A stretch of DNA of 64,000 nt from Chamaecrista fasciculata (Eukaryota; Streptophyta; Magnoliopsida; Fabales; Fabaceae): the NCBI GenBank assembly GCA_003254925.1, contig QANZ01043931.1, positions 21,146 through 85,145 of the forward strand. Direction: 5' to 3'. This document shows positions 33,608-45,884 of the stretch, piece after piece. Position 1 is the stretch's first letter; the number at the start of each line of letters is the position of its first letter. The notes beneath the pieces are model-generated. The model was given only the letters and a program-made list of their open reading frames with translations, was not told the DNA's origin and searched no databases. A program made the position numbers and the translations under genes.

Positions 33608-33774
33608 GAAGGGGGGCTGGTGGGGGCCATGCCCCCCCCCCCCCAAAATTTCAGTAGTTACTACAAATTAGTCCTAATATAATTTAATTGTATGCATTAT
33701 AATCCCAACGGCCCCCCTTTAGTGTTAAAAAAATTTCTGGCCCTCCCTTGTTAACATTTCTACCTCCGTCAGTG
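33608..33774 (-). mobile_element. truncated relative of the 26581 hAT-type element
   Basis: On the minus strand it begins CACTGACGGAGGTAG and contains a long G-run, then catggcccccaccagccccc, as in 26581-26763. The far terminus (gctccgt) is missing, so it is truncated. Confidence 0.55.
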
Positions 33775-35231
33775 TATTCTAGTAAAACAGTACACGACAT
33801 GCCCCTATATACACACATTTGCAACACAATCACGCCAATTTCTCACAAAAATAAAATATCATTTCAATTTTTTTGAAGAATCATTCAATCCAATACCCTC
33901 TAGCATTCAAAAGCCAAAAGGAACTCTTAATGCAAGGAGTTTGAGTGTTAGATTAAATATGGCCAAAAATAAATAAATAAGTGGGAATGTGCTGTATAAT
34001 AACTGAAAGAGTTTGAAACAACATCACAATCAAAATGTGAATAAGAAACTAAAGAAATATCTAAATAATCAATTTAGTACATTATATAATCGATGAATTA
34101 TATTTTCTATCTTTTGAATATTGACGGGCAGGTTTATACTTTTCATATATTGATGACAATTGAAAAAATGTATGTGCAAGATTTTACTTTAATTTTAATA
34201 AATTCAGTTCTGATTGATATTTAAACTCCGATCTACTTAAACCTGTAAAACGATGAGTACCATTTATGTGAAACTTTGACTTTCAACTTTGCAACTTCAT
34301 TTTGGACGATTTTGATTTCCAATATAATTATATAGTACGGGTTATTAGGCAAACTATTATATATATATACCACGTAGACTTAATTAGGGTATAATGTGTA
34401 GAACTTTTTTTTTCTAAAAAAAAGTATTCTCAAGGCAATTTTATTTGAGATATTGTCGAACATTAAATTTAAATACTTCTTATTGCAAAGATTAGAATAT
34501 CAATTCATTATGTTGTGAAAAGAATAATCTATTTTACTAAACTTAATTCATATTGGTGAGATTATGTTTAGAGCTTAGAAGAGTGGTTTTGGGAGGAAAG
34601 AGGGAGAAATAAAGGAGAAATTAATTAAAATGTGTCAGGTGAGAAATTAAGTATTGGAAGAGAAGATAATAAATTGCACATTGTCCTTGAAGTAAGAATA
34701 ACAAATAGTACATACTTAAAATGGGGGTCCTAATTAATGAAAATGGAAATCCGAAATTTGAAGAAAAAAAACAAATTAAAGAAATATCTTGTTACAAAAG
34801 ATAATAATTTCTATCAAAAGTTATATGAAATTATTCTAAGAACCTCTTGATTGATGCATGCAATATATGCAATTGTTAAAGAGTGAACTCACAAGGTTTC
34901 TTATATTTTTATTATATGATATTCTAATGAATGAATAACACATGAATAATCATAATAAAAAATATGAAATACACATTTTTTTATATGGTGAGAGTATAAT
35001 TAAAGAATACTTTAAATCATGGAGTTTTTTTTTTCTAATTGCCAATCTGTTTTAAAATTCATGCCGTTTTTCTTTCCTTTGGACTTTAGTCCTTCTGGTT
35101 TTTCCATCTCTAATTAATAAATAACATATGAATAGTCAAGGAAAAGAACTTTCAGTCTTGCAAGGTTCCAATAATTTTTTACAAGAAAATAAGATAAGAT
35201 AAAAATCACGTGATACTCGTATGACGATTAA
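33775..35231. other. AT-rich intergenic region
   Basis: No gene, RNA or repeat border identified. Confidence 0.45.
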
Positions 35232-35898
35232 GGCCAGTTCGTTTACGCTTTGATTATAATCTGCTCTGATTATAATCGTAATAAGCATGTTTGTTTATGT
35301 TTTTTTCTGATCAAATTATAATCATAATTTTTTTATAATCAAACACACTCAATTACACTTATACCCCTATATATATACCTATAATTACCTATACTTTAAT
35401 ACAATCAATCATTCATCACAAGGACAAAATGAGCATTTACCTCAACATTGGACTAAATTGTTATTTTGTCCAAATACTTGAGGATTAAAATTAATATTTT
35501 GACCATCCTTTCTTCTCTTCCTTCTACCGTTCTCTCTCTCTCTCCCTCGTCTCCTCTCTCACCTTCTCGTCTCCTCTCTCTCTCATCTTCGTCTCTCGCT
35601 TCCATAATTATACACACACAGGAATTGAGTTGAAATTGAAATTGAAAGCCATCAAGGAAATTGAAATTGAGTTGAGTTGAAATTGAAAGTCAGCAAGGAA
35701 AGAGAGAAGAGGAATTAGCGAGTACAAAATCTAGAGGAAGTGTGATTTCCACCCACCAGAACACCCCTTGGGTCTTCAATTTCTCTATAAACAAGTTTGA
35801 GAAATGTCAAATGTTGAACTGAGGAATATTTTGGTTAAGTTTTTGTTAGTGTGAATGAAGATTCTAGCTCAGAGGAAGAGGAAGGATGCTAGCTCAGA

Positions 35899-35943
<45 letters not shown>

Positions 35944-36399
35944 AGAGGATGGATAGGTGAAATTAAAATTATGCCAAAATGAAGAGCTTTTAAGGGTCCG
36001 CCTCTTTTTTTTTTTCATTCTCTCTCATCTTGTGTCAAACGATAGACCATTGTTTTAGGTGGTCCACCGAATGTCAGGCCTGATTGGTATACTTTAATTC
36101 TTTCGGTTCACCATTTCGTAGGCAAAAATGATTTCGGTTGACCAAACACACTTTCATTATAATCAAATCACATCTTACTTTTTCCTACTTTTTCTAACTT
36201 TTTCTTCCATTTCTACTCCTATACAATTTATCAATTTCCTTACCCTTCTATCTACCAACCACAATCATTACATACCCATTTCAATAATTTCACACCAAAT
36301 AATCAACTTTCATCCAAACACCAATACACAAATAATCAACTAATCATACTCTGATTATAATCAGAGCAGATTTTATTATAAGCGCAAACAAACGGAGCC
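35232..36399. mobile_element. PIF/Harbinger-type non-autonomous element
   Basis: Ends GGCCAGTTCGTTTACGC and the inverse GGCTCCGTTTGTTTGCGC, followed in both arms by atctgctctgattataatc. TAA flanks each side (35229-35231, 36400-36402), the 3-bp duplication of PIF/Harbinger elements. It contains a (GA)n run at ~35906-35941 and a C/T-rich block, and encodes no transposase. Confidence 0.75.
35906..35941 (+). repeat. (GA)n microsatellite
   Basis: About 18 uninterrupted GA units inside the PIF/Harbinger-type element. Confidence 0.9.
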
Positions 36400-36424
36400 T
36401 AAGTCAATTGATGAAAAAAAAAAA

Positions 36425-36789
36425 GGTAAATTACATTTTGGTACCTTGTGGTTTGATCATATTTTACTTTGGTTACCCTATGGTTTAAAAAATAACACTT
36501 TGGTACCCTGTGGTATTCTTCTTTAATACTTTGGTACTCTTGGAGCTATTTTGTAATTTTAACTATAACAAATTTTGCAAAAATTACATATTGACCCCAA
36601 AAAGTTTTAAAGTTTTCATTTTAGTCCCTAGATAATATGTATTCAGGGGCTTATTTGTAATTTTTTGAAAATTTTTTGGGGTCAATATGTAATTTTTGCA
36701 AAATTTATTATGGTTAAAATTACAAAATAGCTCCAAAGGGTACCAAAGTGTCATTTTTTAAACCACAGGGTACCAAAGTGTAATTTACC
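36425..36789. mobile_element. TIR element with ggtaccaaagtg arms
   Basis: Left end GGTAAATTACATTTTGGTACC and right end the near-perfect inverse. The arms also share tggtttaaaaaatnacactttggtacc and its complement. Flanks are A-rich, so the duplication is unclear. Confidence 0.7.
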
Positions 36790-36803
36790 CAAAAAAGAAT
36801 TAA

Positions 36804-37279
36804 GGAGACGTTTGGTACACGAATTAGAAAAATAGTCCAGGGATTATGAGCTTCGGACTAGAATAATTTTACGTTTGGTACGTGGATAAGAAAATTATTC
36901 CCGTGAATGTCTTAATCCCATGAAATAGTTCAAATTTAATCCCACCCTAGGGGGTGAGATTAGTCTAATCCCATGACATGAGATTATTTTTACCCATCCA
37001 AAATGACTTTATTATTCTTAATTAATTTTTTCTCTACAAACCTTTGCCACTTTTATTTTTGTCATTAAGTTTTATTCTGCAAAGAGGGCTCATCATAACA
37101 AAGGACAACAATCTTATTGATTATTTCTTCACTTTAGATCCAGGGTTTAAAAAAGATCTTGTACATCATGTTCTTAGTTACTCATATGTTTAGTATGAGT
37201 TTTTATTTTCATGTTCTTTTGAGAATTATTCTTAGAAATGTGATTCAGGGAATGAAAAAATAATTCGTGTACCAAATAC
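36804..37279. mobile_element. PIF/Harbinger-type MITE, copy 1
   Basis: Shares aggagrcgtttggtacacg, gggattatgagctycg and aatcccaccctaggggg with the element at 45347-45810. TAA precedes it (36801-36803). The right end (cgtgtaccaaatacc) is degraded. Confidence 0.65.
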
Positions 37280-38110
37280 CACGAAGAAAGAGGTTTAAAA
37301 TAAACTTACATTGCACCAGAGGGATAAGGCTTATTATATAGATGAAATCTAGTGTAAAAACAATTAATTTCAAAAATTTAAATAACTAAGAGTTTTTTAA
37401 TATAATGTAACAAGAAAGAGCGATCGTCATACATGGTAACCCAGACTATCCAGTATCACTAATTTCTGACTATAAACTTATATACTGAAATGATTTTTAA
37501 ATGGATGAATTTCTAACACTAGATTAGGTATAAACTCCAAAAGTCTAAATGTTAGAACCAGTTTGGTTATTATAATTAGAGTGCCAAAACTCAAAAGTTC
37601 TTCGAGCAAGTTTTATATCAATTTAACATCCTTTAAGTCTCGGATTTTGTCAACCTTTGGTATAACGGCACAAACAACCCATTAACGAAACACAAATTTT
37701 TCATTATACTAAGTGAAAAAAAAAAATTAAGTCAGCATTTTTGTTAATCTGACTCATTGGTCATTGTCAAACTTTGGCATTATTCCACTATATTTGTCAA
37801 AAGCTCATAAAAATTTTCCTGAAGGTTTGGTCATGTGATACTTTCCTTTTCCCAAATTTACCCTCGAGTTTTTCCTTTAAAGCTTGATATACCCTTCAAG
37901 TATGGTATGGAGGACCTTGTCCTATAAGGCAAGCTGAAGCCTGAAGCAAAAATTATTGATTTATTGTCATGTGAAATCATGAAAACTGGTGTTCCCAAGC
38001 AGATTATTCAGCTGCTATGTATTCATGTCAAAACCAACTAAATCAGTAAAAATATATATAAAAAGTGGTAACATCAAAGAGAAGCTGGTGTGGTGTCATT
38101 TCGCTTCTGT
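37280..38110. other. upstream region of lyase gene A
   Basis: AT-rich sequence with no recognisable ORF or repeat. Confidence 0.4.
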
Positions 38111-38123
38111 TATATATATATAA
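38111..38123 (+). promoter_or_regulatory. TATA box, lyase gene A
   Basis: TATATATATAAA, 440 bp before the ATG at 38566. The leader between may hold an intron (ag|gttcgt near 38375 to an acceptor near 38551), which would explain the distance. Confidence 0.5.
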
Positions 38124-38565
38124 ACCCCATTCACTTTGCATTATATATGTTAAATTGTAAATGCCTGCCTGCACGTTTTTTGAAGCTACCTATTAAGGTT
38201 TCAAATAGAATCTAGTAACGAAGATAGAAAGAGAGAGAGAAAAAAAGGAAGAGAGAAGAAAAAATCTCCAAACAGGACACAATTACACAAACTTTGGTCT
38301 TTCAATTTCACCTCGTTTATGGTTTTTTCTTTCTGTGTCTCTTGGAAACAGCCTCTGCATTGTGAAAATATCAAGGTTCGTTCTCTCCTCTGTCTGTCTA
38401 TCTATGATTCTCTTTCATTTTGCCATTTTCATGATTATCAACATTCCCTAAATCATAATGTAACTAAAACTATGTTCTTCTGAAACATTTGATTAATTAA
38501 TTTCTTATATTTATGTTTTATGTTTTTTTTTGTTTTTTGGTTTGAAGTTTCAGAAATTCCTTAAG

Positions 38566-41500
38566 ATGAAGAAAGGTGTTTTCTTGGTGTGGTGGTTTGG
38601 AATGACAGTGCATCTCTGCTTGTTGGTGTGTGGTTGTGATTGTTCTGAGATTTTGAAGACCTCTGTTAGGTCCTCTCTCACTTTCTTCTTCTTCTTCCTT
38701 TTCTTTTTGTTTTTGCTTTTTCTGTTATCTTTACGTGACACAGAGAAAACCAAAAAGGAGAGACAGGACATTCTATTTAGATGTTGTTGCTTTTCTCCTT
38801 TCCAAGATAACATAAAATTAAAAAATATAGATAAAAATAATCTCGAGTCACGGTTACTTTGTCTGTTTGCATTCACATGAACACTTTTATAATAAAAATT
38901 CCATGCCCTTTCTTTTATTAATCTTTTCTTATGTTACAGCTCCATTACACATTTACAAGCTACTTTTCACCTGTCCATCTTTACCCTAAAGAAAACACAT
39001 TTTGCAAGTTAATATTCATTCATAGCTACCTTCAGCTTCAGCTTCATCTTCCTCTCTTTTCTCCTTCACATGTCTCTTGTCTACTTGTTAAATAGTCTAA
39101 TCTGTAGGGTCACATAATTTGAACATCTCATTTGCCAAATTCACCAAACTCTAAACCTTCAATCTCATTTTAATTTTCCAAGCCTATCACACACGGTGAA
39201 TAGCTGTATTTGAATTGGACCGTATGTACCCAAAAGACTTTCTTAGTAATATCAAAACCCATTTTACACTTCAGAAAAAAAACAAAAAAAATCTTATTTT
39301 AATTGCTTTCTTTGTATCCCCCCATTCCCCACCACTCTGCTTCACATATAAAAATGGCTTCCAAGTTAATGCATCCAAATTTCTCTTCCTTAGCAACACA
39401 ATTTTCTTTTCTTGACTTAAAAAAAAACACAACTTCCCAAAGCTTTGAAATTTATTGCACCTAGCTATATGGACATGGTGACGCAATATATAGATACCCA
39501 AAAATGTTTTTTTTAATTTAATTTAATTCTTATGATAACATTTCTGTTTCCGATAGTAGAAGAAGTTTGAGGGGGGTCAGCAGTTCAAAAACGACGCCGT
39601 CTGTTTCAACAGTGAAGTTGGATACAGAAGATGAACAACAAGTTGTGATCGACAATGGCATCGTCCGAATCACTCTGTCGAAACCAGAGGGCTATGTTGT
39701 CGGAATTTCATATAACGGAGTCGACAATGTTCTAGAATCCCGTAATGAAGAACAAGACCGAGGCTATTTCGATGTGGTTTGGAATAAACCAGGATATAAT
39801 GGCACTTTTCAGAGGTATAATCATATCATGCTTGTCGTTTTCATAATTACAGATTCTAAAGTAATGCAAGTTTCTTACACTGAACTGAAATAAGAGGTTC
39901 ATTATTATATATAATATGCAGAATCCACGGGACCAATTTTTCAATCGTAACAGCAGACGAGAATCAAGTTGAGATTTCATTTGCAAGAACATGGACATCA
40001 TCCAGCAGAGATGTACCGATAAACATAGACAACAGGTAGATATTAAAGTTTTAATTTTTTTTTTTTTAATTCCATGTCAATTAATTAACAAATGGTGAAA
40101 AAAGATTAAAAAAATTGAATCTTTGAACTTTGAAGGTATATATTGCGAAGAGGGGATTGTGGGTTTTACTCATACACAATATTCGAGCGGCCAGAAGGAT
40201 TTCCAGCAGTGGAAGTTGATCAAATCAGGATTGTTTTCAAGCTCCAAGAAGACAGGTTCAACTATATGGCTATATCAGAGAGTAGAAGAAGATTAATGCC
40301 AAGCATGGAAGACAGAAAAAGAGGGCAAATCTTAGCTTATCCTGAAGCTGTTTTGTTAACAAAAACTGACAACGAAGACTTTAGGGGAGAGGTACATACT
40401 ACATATAAGTGGTTGTGTGTGTAGTGTAGACTGTAGAGTTTAGAGTATAATTTCATTTTCATTTAATTTGAGAATGTGAAAGTGAATGATTTTGGTTGTG
40501 TTGGTTTTCAGGTGGACGACAAATACCAATACTCATGTGAGAACCAAGAGAACAAAGTACATGGTTGGATTAGCTATGATTCTGATGCACCCGTGGGCTT
40601 TTGGATGATAACACCTTCCAATGAGTTCCGTAATGCTGGGCCCATTAAGCAGGACCTTACCTCACATGTCGGCCCAATCACCCTTTCTGTAAGCCCAATA
40701 TGCTCTCTATTTCTTTCAAATTATTTTATCCCTTTTGACCCAAAAAAAAACATGGGATTCATGTTGGCTATCACTAACTAAATTTGAGTACCTTTTCAGA
40801 TGTATGTGAGCACTCACTATGCTGGGAAAGAGGTAACCATGGCATTTCAAGAAGGTGAAACCTATAACAAGGTTTTTGGCCCTGTTTTTGTGTATCTCAA
40901 CTCTGTCTCCAACGATCAAGATCCACAAACACTCTGGCAAGATGCTGTAAACCAGGTAACTAATAATATAACTTTCAATGTTAATTACTTAATTTAATTA
41001 AATAACATTTCATCAATAATCTCTCCAAGAACAATAAAATCAAACCATGTTAATGTTTCATTCAATTAAGTAGATGTCAAAGGAAGTGAAAAGCTGGCCT
41101 TATGATTTCCCTCAATCCCAAGACTTCATTCCACCATCCCAACGTGGAACCCTCTTTGGAAGATTACTAGTTCAAGACTCGTCCATTAGAGGAGGCAGAT
41201 TTTTATATGCTTCTTCTGCTTATGTTGGTCTTGCTCTTCCTGGTCCTGCTGGTTCATGGCAAAGAGAAAGCAAGGCACGTATATGTATATTAACAATGCC
41301 TTTTTATATTACCACACTTAAAATTCATATCATGGGGTTTCAATTCTGATCTCAAAGTTTCAATTTTTATGAACTTTTTTCCATTATTACATACAATACA
41401 ATACAATACAGGGTTATCAATTCTGGACTCGTGCTGACAAGAAGGGTTATTTCCTCATAAAAAATATTGTCCCTGGAGATTATAACTTGTTCGCCTGGGT

Positions 41501-43235
41501 TCCTGGATTCATAGGTGATTATAGATATAATGCAACAATCACCATCACACAAGGTACCTAACTACAACTACAAGTACACCATTTGATTTTCTTAATTTCT
41601 TCAATTTCTTTCTAATTCTTCAAAATTAATTGACTTGTATATATGTTTATAATTTTGTGTGTGGCTTTAGGGTGTTTATTCAAATTGGGTACAATTATAT
41701 ATAATCCTCCAAGAAATGGTCCTACCCTTTGGGAAATTGGGGTGCCAGATCGATCAGCTGCTGAATTCTATATCCCAGATCCATACCCTACACTCATGAA
41801 CAAATTATACAATGAACAACCCAACGACAAGTAATTAGACACTACAATCCTTAATTAACTAATTAATGTGCAAAACTATATATGTTTTACTTTTACTTCT
41901 GACAAAGTAGTTTTACTTTAATACAGGTTTAGGCAATACGGATTGTGGGAACGTTATGCTGATTTGTATCCTAACAATGATCTAGTTTACACTATTGGTG
42001 TTGATAAGTATGATCAAGACTGGTTCTATGCTCATGTTACAAGGTAATTTAAATGAATATATAATACTGATCTTGCATATATATATATATATATATATAT
42101 ATAACTAATGGTTGTGAAGCCTTTTGTTGTTTTTGACTGTACCATGAATTTTATCTGCAGGAGCACAGGGAACAGGACGTACCAACCAACGACATGGCAG
42201 ATAGTGTTTGATCATCAAAACGACATATTCCTAGGAAACTACACTCTACAACTTGCCTTAGCATCCGTCATCGATTCTGAATTGCAGGTACACTATCACC
42301 ACGACACGTCGTTTTGGTTAATTAGTTTGAAGAAAAATTTCATTTTTTGATCTGGAGTTTATCTCAAAATTACAATCTAAATCCTCAATGTTAAAAAAAT
42401 ATTTTTATCCCTGATTTCCTTTCAAACTCAACTATTTACTCATTTAGACTTTATTTTTGTGAGAACTAAATAATTGATGTTTGTACCAAAAAAGGGTAAA
42501 AATATCTTTTTCACTTTAAAATTTTTCATTAATTTTAAATCTCGTTCTCAAAATTTATTTAATATCAATTTTGTCTGTAAATTTTGACATTTTGATCGAT
42601 TTTATCCTTTGATTTTATTTTATTCAATGAATCAACGGCTAACTTCACGCAACTAGTGATATTTATTGTAAAATTGTTAGAAAAAAACTCAAATTCTAAC
42701 TCAAATTGAAGACTATAGTAGAATTTGTCATTAGTTTATTGAATGAAGATATGCCAAAAAAAATCTAGACTGAGATGTAAAATTTTGAAAATGAAATTGA
42801 CAGTAAACAGAGGATAAAATTGAAAGTTTAAATAAAGTTTAGATATGAAAAAGGTACTCTTATCTAAAAAAAAAGGCACTAATATAAAGAGTTTTTTTAT
42901 TTTACTATATAGGGACTAAATCATGATTTTGTGAAAAAATTAAAGATTAAAAAAAAATTCTCTAGTTTGAACTTGGGAGCTTATTATTTATGTTACAGGT
43001 TTGGTTCAATGATTTTCCTGCTGAACTTGATACTGGGAAATTTGGGAAAGACAATGCCATAGCGAGGCATGGAATTCATGGATTATATTGGCTGTTCAGC
43101 ATTGAAGTTCCAAGCAATCGTTTGGTGAAAGGGAAGAACATTATATATTTGAGGCAATCATGGGCTATAAATCAATTTCAAGGAGTAATGTATGATTATA
43201 TACGTCTAGAAAGACCTCCAATTGTGACTACTTGA
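38566..43235 (+). CDS. rhamnogalacturonate lyase (PL4), gene A, 12 exons
   Basis: Secreted pectinase that cleaves the rhamnogalacturonan-I backbone by beta-elimination. Exons: 38566-38669, 39557-39814, 39922-40035, 40136-40391, 40512-40688, 40800-40955, 41074-41274, 41412-41553, 41671-41830, 41927-42043, 42161-42287, 42999-43235. The phases close to 2049 nt (682 residues), the family's usual length. Exon 1 is a signal peptide. Residues ~45-340 are the catalytic beta-sandwich (VVIDNGIVRITLSKPEG, SYNGVDN, YILRRGDCGFYSY, CENQENKVHGW, GFWMITPSNEFR). ~380-465 is the FnIII-like domain (AWVPGFIGDY). ~475-680 is the CBM-like domain (PPRNGPTLWEIGVPDRSAAEFY, IARHGIHGLYW). K194 and H261 probably correspond to the catalytic Lys/His pair known from Aspergillus PL4; this mapping is inferred. 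Intron 7 uses a GC donor (41275). Introns 9 and 11 are shared in position with, or lost in, gene B. Confidence 0.93.
42350..42985. repeat. TIR-like repeat in intron 11 of lyase gene A
   Basis: 42490-42855 matches the family at 1-110 and 51958-52353 (gatgtaaaattttgaaaatgaaattgacagtaaa-type right arm; aaattttgacattttgatcgattttat-type left arm). An outer pair (aaattacaatctaaatcctc / ggactaaatcatgattttg) suggests a second element around it. Borders not fixed. Confidence 0.5.
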
Positions 43236-43769
43236 TTATTGTGTATTTGTGTTGTGTTAATGTGTCAACTTATAGTTGGCACATAGTAAATAGATGTGTG
43301 ATTACTATAAATATGTATATGGATTGTAATTCTTTCATTACACTCTTATAATAAGAATGGTGTGACATAGGCTAGGAGGGGGAAATTGATTATTGATTAG
43401 AAAAATATGGTCATTCAATTCTTTATTGGGTTCTTGTTTTTCTGTTCAAGCAAAGTAGCAAACAATAATAATACAGTCCATCAATTCCAATTTCTTCTTC
43501 TTTTTTTAATTTTTTTTAAATGCATCTATAAAAGATAGAAAATTTACATCCTAATTATTAGAAAAAAAACTATAAAAGTATAAAATATAAACTAAAATGA
43601 TAACATTGCACATCTTTCAATTCTTTATGGAAAGTAAGTCAAAGTCTTTAAAGATCATACAAATTTATATAGATATAAATCTGCCATGTTTAGGAATTTT
43701 CTTTTATCAAAATATAAAATTCTTAATATCTAGTAACGAAAAAAATACATAAATTATAAAAGAGGAGAG
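43236..43769. other. 3' flank of lyase gene A
   Basis: Contains a possible poly(A) region (ttataataagaatgg, ~43348). AT-rich; nothing else seen. Confidence 0.45.
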
Positions 43770-43897
43770 AAAAACTCTGAGACTTTCTTTTTTTTGGGTT
43801 TAGGGGTCTTTACAGAGAAAAAATACATCAATTTCAAAGAGTAATATATGATTATATACGTTTAGAAAAACCCTAAACCCTAAAAACTCTGAGACTT
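43770..43897 (+). repeat. telomere-like patch with copy of lyase exon end
   Basis: Two identical 16-mers aaaaactctgagactt (43770-43785 and 43882-43897) bracket GGGTTTAGGGG (~43796-43806), a 46-bp near-copy (42/46) of 43171-43216 in the last exon of lyase gene A (at 43827-43872), and AACCCTAAACCCTAAAA (~43869-43886). The copied exon piece has in-frame stops, so it is not translated. Confidence 0.85.
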
Positions 43898-44370
43898 GAA
43901 GAAGGGAGAAAGCTTTTCTTACTCCCCAAAGAAAAGAAGAGAGGATAATTATTTTTCCATTTTAAAAAAAAATTGTCCTTTTTCTCTTTTTCATCTATTT
44001 TATAAATTTTTTTCTTTTTTGAGTTTTTTTGGTCATATCTTTTGAGATAGTTGGATGGGCTTATCCAACGAAATACATTGGGCCGAAAAAAAAATTAAAG
44101 CAAGTGTGAGACCAACCCATCAAAAGCCCAAAGGAAAAAAATGGATATCGGCCGAGAAAAGAAAACTAATTATATGGACTAACTACAAAAAGAAAGTCAA
44201 AATTTGGTCAATTTCCGTAAATTATTCTATTTAGTCTGCTATTAAATAGATTTTAAAAACCTAAAATTATACTCTAAAATAGCTTCTCTTGTTTAGTTTG
44301 TGGAATTGTCCCTGAATTTTTTTTAAAAAAAAAATAGGGAAAAAAACATAAATAATTAAAGAGTATATAA
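43898..44370. other. AT-rich intergenic sequence
   Basis: No feature recognised. Confidence 0.4.
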
Positions 44371-44795
44371 TGTAAGAGAATATTATATTAAATTATCTTA
44401 AGCATTTTGATCAAATAGCATATTTCACATCTATACTACTTATATACAAATTCATTACTTCACTATACAATATTCAACATGGTATTAGAGTCATATGATC
44501 TTGGCCTAAAAAAATCTATAGCCCAAACAAAAAACTTTGTAACCTTTGAGTTTCAAAGAAAAAATATACAAGTTCAGGCTAAAAAAAATTGACAACTTTG
44601 AGACTAAAAAAAGAGACAAGCCTAAGATTATGAGATAAATCACCACTGATCTAAAACTAGTTAGACTTAAAGAGAAATATTGATATTAAAAGTTAAAAAA
44701 TGTATAATGTTGAAAGAATATTATACTAAATTCTCTTATTTTAATCAAATACATCTTCTTTATATTCATATACAAACCCGGCCAATATTACATCA
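44371..44795 (+). mobile_element. possible TRIM (miniature LTR retroelement)
   Basis: A ~109-bp terminal repeat (44371-44479, TGTAAGAGAATATTATA...ATTCAACA) is followed at once by TGGTATTAGAG, a degraded initiator tRNA-Met primer site. A related ~88-bp repeat (44708-44795) begins TGTTGAAAGAATATTATAC. The ~230-bp interior is non-coding. Size and layout fit a TRIM; repeats have diverged and no target duplication was found. Confidence 0.5.
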
Positions 44796-45346
44796 CAAAA
44801 ATTTCAACAAAAATAACATTATGATTTGGTTTTATTTTAAAATTTGTATTGTTAATAATTGTTAAGTTTTGGAAACAATTTAGGAATTTCATTTTACTCG
44901 TTCTTATTTTCCGACCACAAAATTTATTTTTGACTCTTAACAAACTTTGAGTTTGAACTTTGAAGTTGGAAAAAAAAATTGTAAAAAATAAGGAACATGA
45001 GTAAAACTTGGAACTCCTATCACGCCGGGCATAGTGGAAGAGTGGATGGCGGATTTGCATTAAAATTCCCCGTCAAATGTGAAATATGTTTTAGTAATAA
45101 GAATACATGATCGTATCATTAATTTGACTCCGTCTTCAAATAAATCACAGTTTGTTATTAGACCATACAAATAAAGGTTGAACTTGGATGAATGACAGAC
45201 AAAATATGATTATACTAATAATTAATCTAATGAATTGTTCATATATGAAAAAGCATTTTTTTCATTGTTAGTCTAAATGCTAATTCATTGAGAAATTTAA
45301 AATATTTTTTATACAAAGGTTTCTTATTGATAGATTAATTCTATAA
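44796..45346. other. AT-rich intergenic sequence
   Basis: No feature recognised. Confidence 0.4.
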
Positions 45347-45810
45347 GGAGGCGTTTGGTGCATGGATTGGAAAAATAATCTTGGGATTATGAGCTCCGAA
45401 CTAAAATAATCCCGCGTTTGGTACACGGATTGGAAAAATAGTCCCGAGAATATTGTATTCTCAGAAATAGCATAATTTCCTAAAATAGCTATTTTTTAAT
45501 CCCACCCTAAGGGGTGGGATTAGTCTAATCTATTATAGATGTAGTGAAAACTATTGTATGTCCTTGACTTTTAAATTTAGGTTGAGTTAGCATAATTTTT
45601 TTGAAGAATTTCTACATTTGGTAAACTATTGTATTCACTACATCTATTAAACATTCTCAGGAATATTAAAGTTGATCCAAACACAAGATTGTAACATTCC
45701 TGTGAATATTGCAAAATAATCCTAGGATTATTTTCACTCATCCAAACAGACATTCTTATAATCTTGGGAATCACGAGAATGAAAAAATAATCCGTGTACC
45801 AAACGCCCCC
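45347..45810. mobile_element. PIF/Harbinger-type MITE, copy 2
   Basis: Ends GGAGGCGTTTGGTGCATGGATT and the inverse GGGGGCGTTTGGTACACGGATT, with TAA on both sides (45344-45346, 45811-45813). Same family as 36804-37279. Non-coding. Confidence 0.85.
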
Positions 45811-45884
45811 TAATAGTTTCTTTATGAAAAATATTTCCTTGACAGAAAATGAAAAATGCATAATATAAAATAGTTAATGGTAAG

